33,254 bases of DNA from CALACW01 sp002431305 (GTDB lineage: Bacteria > Bacillota > Clostridia > Oscillospirales > Acutalibacteraceae), in NCBI GenBank assembly GCA_937890355.1, contig CALACW010000065.1, forward strand, positions 1-33,254, in the 5' to 3' direction. A model generated the notes under the pieces. That model did not search any database, was not told where the DNA came from, and saw nothing but the letters and a program-made list of their open reading frames with translations. Below, piece by piece: positions 30,694 to 33,254 of the stretch. Positions within the stretch are counted from its first letter, which is position 1. Every line of letters starts with the position of its first letter. Position numbers and translations under genes: made by a program.

Positions 30694-31878
30694 TTAGTCT
30701 TTTACTGCATTTTTGAGCGCTTCTACCTTGTCCGTATGCTCCCACGGAACGTCGATATCCGTTCTGCCCATGTGTCCGTATGCTGCAAGCTGTTTATATA
30801 TAGGACGTCTTAAATCAAGATGATCTATAATGGCAGCGGGTCTTAAATCGAATACCTCGTTTACCGCGTCGGCAAGTTTTTCGTCCGAAACCGCACCCGT
30901 GCCGTATGTGTTTACCATTACGGAAACGGGTTTTGCAACGCCGATAGCGTATGCAAGCTCTATTTCGCATTTTTTAGCAAGTCCGGCCGCTACGATATTT
31001 TTAGCAACGTAACGAGCCGCGTATGCAGCCGAACGGTCAACCTTCGTCGGGTCTTTGCCCGAGAATGCTCCGCCGCCGTGCGCCGCGTAACCGCCGTATG
31101 TATCAACGATTATTTTACGTCCGGTAAGTCCGCTGTCGCCCGCAGGCCCGCCTATTACGAATCTGCCTGTCGGGTTTACAAAATATTTCGTATTCTCGTC
31201 GAGAAGTTCGGAGGGAATAACGGGCTTTACTACATGCTCAATCATGTCTTTTCTGATCTGCGAAAGTTCCGCCGAGGGATCGTGCTGCGTCGAAATGACG
31301 ACACTATCGACCCTGACGGGCTTATCACCGTCATATTCAACCGTAACCTGAGTTTTTCCGTCGGGTCTTAAATACTTAATCTCGCCGTTCTTTCTGACCT
31401 CGGCAAGTTTCATTGCGAGTTTGTGAGCGAGTGAGATGGGCATCGGCATAAGTTCGGGCGTTTCGTCGCACGCATAGCCGAACATCATGCCCTGGTCTCC
31501 CGCGCCGTTTAAGTTATATTCGTCATCCTCGCCGCCTTTTAATTCAAGCGACTTGCTGACACCCATATCGATGTCGGGCGACTGCTTGTCTATCGTCGTA
31601 AATACCGCGCACGAATTTCCGTCGTAGCACGCGTCTATATTGTCAAATCCGATATCGCATATCGTCTTTCTTACAATAGCGGGAATGTCGACAACTGCTT
31701 TTGTCGTAATCTCACCCATAACCATAGCCATACCGGTCGTTACGGTAGACTCGCATGCGACTCTCGACTGCGGATCCTGCTCGAGCATAGCGTCGAGTAT
31801 TGCGTCAGAAATTCTGTCGCAGATTTTATCCGGATGTCCCTCAGTAACGGACTCGGATGTAAAAAGTCTTTTTGCCAT
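30694..31878 (-). CDS. metK: S-adenosylmethionine synthetase
   Basis: A 394-residue enzyme making SAM from methionine and ATP. GHPDKICDRISDAILD at the N-terminus, GAGDQGMMFGYA (the ATP loop) and GGGAFSGKDPTKVDRSAAYAA in two parts are diagnostic. AAAGGAG lies before the ATG. Expression is governed by a SAM-I riboswitch in its leader, so SAM represses its own synthesis. Confidence 0.98.
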   Translation of the reverse strand: MAKRLFTSESVTEGHPDKICDRISDAILDAMLEQDPQSRVACESTVTTGMAMVMGEITTKAVVDIPAIVRKTICDIGFDNIDACYDGNSCAVFTTIDKQSPDIDMGVSKSLELKGGEDDEYNLNGAGDQGMMFGYACDETPELMPMPISLAHKLAMKLAEVRKNGEIKYLRPDGKTQVTVEYDGDKPVRVDSVVISTQHDPSAELSQIRKDMIEHVVKPVIPSELLDENTKYFVNPTGRFVIGGPAGDSGLTGRKIIVDTYGGYAAHGGGAFSGKDPTKVDRSAAYAARYVAKNIVAAGLAKKCEIELAYAIGVAKPVSVMVNTYGTGAVSDEKLADAVNEVFDLRPAAIIDHLDLRRPIYKQLAAYGHMGRTDIDVPWEHTDKVEALKNAVKD

Positions 31879-31920
31879 TTTTTTCTTAAACTCCTTTCAA
31901 CCCTTACCGTTATTTTTTAA

Positions 31921-31957
31921 AAAGTAAAAAACTCACGGCGCATACGTACCGTGAGTT
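31921..31957 (-). terminator. Riboswitch-controlled terminator before metK
   Basis: Minus-strand ACTCACGG (31956-31949 side) pairs with CCGTGAGT around a ten-base loop (31939-31948) and is followed by a T run. This is the expression platform of the SAM-I aptamer. Confidence 0.9.
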
Positions 31958-31962
31958 AAAAC

Positions 31963-32053
31963 CTTATCTCTCGGTATAACCGTCGGACTTGGCACCTTGC
32001 ATACGCAGGTTGCCGGGCTTCACAGGGCCGTTCCCTCTGCCACTCTTTATAAG
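31963..32053 (-). promoter_or_regulatory. SAM-I (S box) riboswitch aptamer
   Basis: On the minus strand the leader reads CTTATAAAGAGTGGCAGAGG, then GGCCCTGTGAAGCCCGGCAA, CCTGCGTATGCAAGGTGCCA and GGACGG-type P4 sequence, closing with GAGAGATAAG that pairs with the 5' CTTAT strand (P1). These are the invariant S-box elements, including the kink-turn and the CGGCAACC loop. SAM binding would favour the downstream terminator. Confidence 0.97.
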
Positions 32054-32077
32054 GGTCGTATCAATTTTTGCAAATAA

Positions 32078-32110
32078 ATTATACATTCGTATCTTGGTAT
32101 TGTCAATACC
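32078..32110 (-). promoter_or_regulatory. metK promoter with dyad over the -35 box
   Basis: Minus-strand TTGACA (32101-32106), 17 bases, TATAAT (32078-32083): a full consensus promoter. GGTATTG-A-CAATACC (32096-32110) is a perfect seven-base inverted repeat centred on the -35 box. Confidence 0.85.
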
Positions 32111-32134
32111 CAAAACGAACATTTTGTCGAATTC

Positions 32135-32749
32135 TTATTTTCTGCCGTGCAAAAGCGGAGAAACCGGCTTATAAATAAGCGCACACAGAAGCGTGTCTAT
32201 CATTCCCTTTGCAAATGTAAAAGGCAGGTTGAATATAAGAAGAGCCGTAAACAGACTGCCGACCGACGGCAGAAGCTCCCGGTACATGCCGATTATAGCC
32301 TCCATAGTAAGACCGAGAACCTTGCAGTAGAGCGGATATACGATAAAATAATTCGTAAATACGCACACAATCGCCGTTACGAGCGAACCGACAGCCGCGC
32401 CTAATACCGCGCTTTTTTTCGTTTTCTTTTTCTTATAAAATAATCCCGCGATAAGCACGAACACGGAACCTAAAACGAAATTTGACAGTTCGCCGATTCC
32501 CATTGTCGAACCCGATATCAGGTGCAGTACGTTTTTGAGAAAGCATACACCTACGCCGTATGCGGGACCGAACGCATATGTCGTAATCAGCGCCGGCAGT
32601 TCCGAAAAGTCCATTTTTATAAACGCCGGAATCAGCATTGGCAGCGGAAACTCCACGAGCATTAACAGCGCGCCCAGCGCGCTCATGATTCCCGTTACGC
32701 AAAGCGCGCGGATGTTTACGTTTGATTTTTTGTTGTTTTCTTTTTTCAT
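32135..32749 (-). CDS. ribU: Riboflavin ECF transporter S component
   Basis: A 204-residue membrane protein that binds riboflavin and works with the shared ECF energising module, not encoded here. Start at the ATG at 32749 with GGGGAG about nine bases upstream. The first segments ALCVTGIMSALGALLMLVEF, MLIPAFIKMDFSELPALI (the KxDFSElP riboflavin motif) and LKNVLHLISGSTMGIGELSNF are diagnostic. The FMN riboswitch in its leader confirms the flavin link. No terminator is seen between its stop and the metK promoter. Confidence 0.95.
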   Translation of the reverse strand: MKKENNKKSNVNIRALCVTGIMSALGALLMLVEFPLPMLIPAFIKMDFSELPALITTYAFGPAYGVGVCFLKNVLHLISGSTMGIGELSNFVLGSVFVLIAGLFYKKKKTKKSAVLGAAVGSLVTAIVCVFTNYFIVYPLYCKVLGLTMEAIIGMYRELLPSVGSLFTALLIFNLPFTFAKGMIDTLLCALIYKPVSPLLHGRK

Positions 32750-32766
32750 TTTTACCGTCTCCCCGA

Positions 32767-32795
32767 AATAAAAAATACCCCGGATCAACGGGGTA
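32767..32795 (-). terminator. Riboswitch-controlled terminator before ribU
   Basis: Minus-strand TACCCCG (32795-32789 side) pairs with CGGGGTA around a six-base loop (32783-32788) and is followed by a T-rich run just before the ribU ribosome site. Expression platform of the FMN riboswitch. Confidence 0.85.
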
Positions 32796-32828
32796 CGATT
32801 ATTAAAAAGGAAGCGCCGAAAAGCTCTA

Positions 32829-33011
32829 ATCCTCTTTCATCCGGACTCAGAACGAAATCAAATATCGTTCAATACCGTCGGTGGGGGAATTTCACCCCGC
32901 TCGGCGCAAAAAAACAAAATGATTCCGAACTGAAAATCCGCCGTCCGATTTTGTTTTAATGCGTTCGCAGACTGTAACTGCCGGTGGGGATTCTCACCCC
33001 GCCCCGAAGAT
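32829..33011 (-). promoter_or_regulatory. FMN riboswitch (RFN element)
   Basis: On the minus strand the element begins ATCTTCGGGGC, continues GGGGTGAGAATCCCCACCGG, GCAGTTACAGTCTGCGAAC, and ends GGGGTGAAATTCCCCCACCG, then AGTCCGGATGAAAGAGGAT. These are the conserved RFN core segments. The variable arm between them is long, about 60 bases, with an AAAACAAAAT/ATTTTGTTTT stem. FMN binding is expected to switch off ribU. Confidence 0.97.
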
Positions 33012-33021
33012 CTTTACTGAT

Positions 33022-33050
33022 ATAGTACACCCGAAAAAACAGATTGTCAA
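33022..33050 (-). promoter_or_regulatory. ribU promoter
   Basis: Minus-strand TTGACA (33045-33050), 17 bases, TACTAT (33022-33027), immediately upstream of the FMN riboswitch. The 85 bases beyond it to the next gene are AT-rich with nothing further recognised. Confidence 0.8.
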
Positions 33051-33136
33051 TAAGAAATCTTTTAAACGTCGAATCTCAAAGAAATTTTATTAAAAAATAT
33101 TACTGATATACAAAAACCGGGACTCGATTTTTACAT

Positions 33137-33254
33137 CTAGTACTCTGTAACGCCTAAAAGTTTATATCTGATTGCAAGTATGGCTGTGTTTAACAAGGAT
33201 GAAAACGCAGGCAGGCTGGCGCCTGTCAAGTTTGAAGACGCAGTTAAACGCTGT
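33137..33254 (-). CDS. 3' end of an unidentified minus-strand gene (38 codons visible)
   Basis: On the minus strand a frame open to the window edge ends in TAG at 33137-33139. The visible tail is QRLTASSNLTGASLPAF, then SSLLNTAILAIRYKLLGVTEY; the middle is hydrophobic, so a membrane protein is possible. Too short to assign. No terminator is visible after it. The opposite-strand ATG at 33180 has no ribosome site. Confidence 0.35.
   Translation of the reverse strand, partial: QRLTASSNLTGASLPAFSSLLNTAILAIRYKLLGVTEY

Noticed and set aside
33180..33254. Plus-strand frame starting MAVFNKDENAGRLAP at the window edge
   Set aside because: No ribosome site or promoter precedes it, and the opposite strand has a frame open to the edge with an orderly stop.

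Overview
The window looks like a chromosomal segment of a Gram-positive, low-to-mid GC anaerobic Firmicute of class Clostridia, probably a gut Oscillospiraceae/Ruminococcaceae-type organism. I infer this from the gene families (TrmK-Nif3 pair, RqcH, redox-disulfide DUF1858 protein, Fe-S aldo/keto reductase), SAM-I and FMN riboswitches in front of metK and ribU, strong AGGAGG-type ribosome sites, consensus sigma-A promoters with 16-17 bp spacers, a B. subtilis-type SOS box before recA, and a dockerin module. Genus cannot be fixed from sequence reading alone.

Layout. 1-2.6 kb: the 3' part of a nucleotide-sugar epimerase (+), then a minus-strand pair, YbaK/EbsC deacylase and an Fe-S aldo/keto reductase. 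2.6-10.65 kb: a compact minus-strand operon of phage origin reading scaffold, N4-gp56 major capsid, small protein, head-tail connector, beta-propeller 'nozzle'-like protein, small protein, 18-residue-repeat coil protein, amidase endolysin with a dockerin tail, XhlA and holin. It has its own promoter with a dyad and its own terminator, and every frame is open, but it has no terminase, portal, tape measure, integrase or replication gene. 10.7-14.4 kb: rodA-like (minus) divergent from tsaE-tsaB-rpiB and upp (+). 14.4-18.1 kb: a zinc-uptake cassette (small Cys protein, ZnuA-, ZnuC-, ZnuB-like, OB-fold lipoprotein) with codon use unlike its surroundings. 18.2-19.6 kb: tRNA-Gln(CTG) and a split chromate transporter. 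19.7-25.8 kb (minus): a GH5 endoglycosylceramidase-like hydrolase, then recA-recX-rimO-pgsA-zupT. 25.9-30.2 kb (minus): DUF1858-trmK-nif3-rqcH-pyridoxal kinase. 30.3-33.25 kb: an orphan 106-aa gene (+), metK with a SAM-I riboswitch, ribU with an FMN riboswitch, and the tail of another minus-strand gene.

Most exciting candidate: the capsid-plus-lysis operon. It keeps everything needed to build and release a shell and nothing visible for packaging DNA or mobilising the element, and its endolysin carries a dockerin pair where a cell-wall-binding domain would be expected. Host-like codon use, tight translational coupling and a dedicated promoter argue for upkeep rather than decay. Other noteworthy signals are a hairpin that holds the start of the ZIP transporter gene, a nine-G tract used as a Shine-Dalgarno region, and a hydrophobic insertion in the propeller protein.
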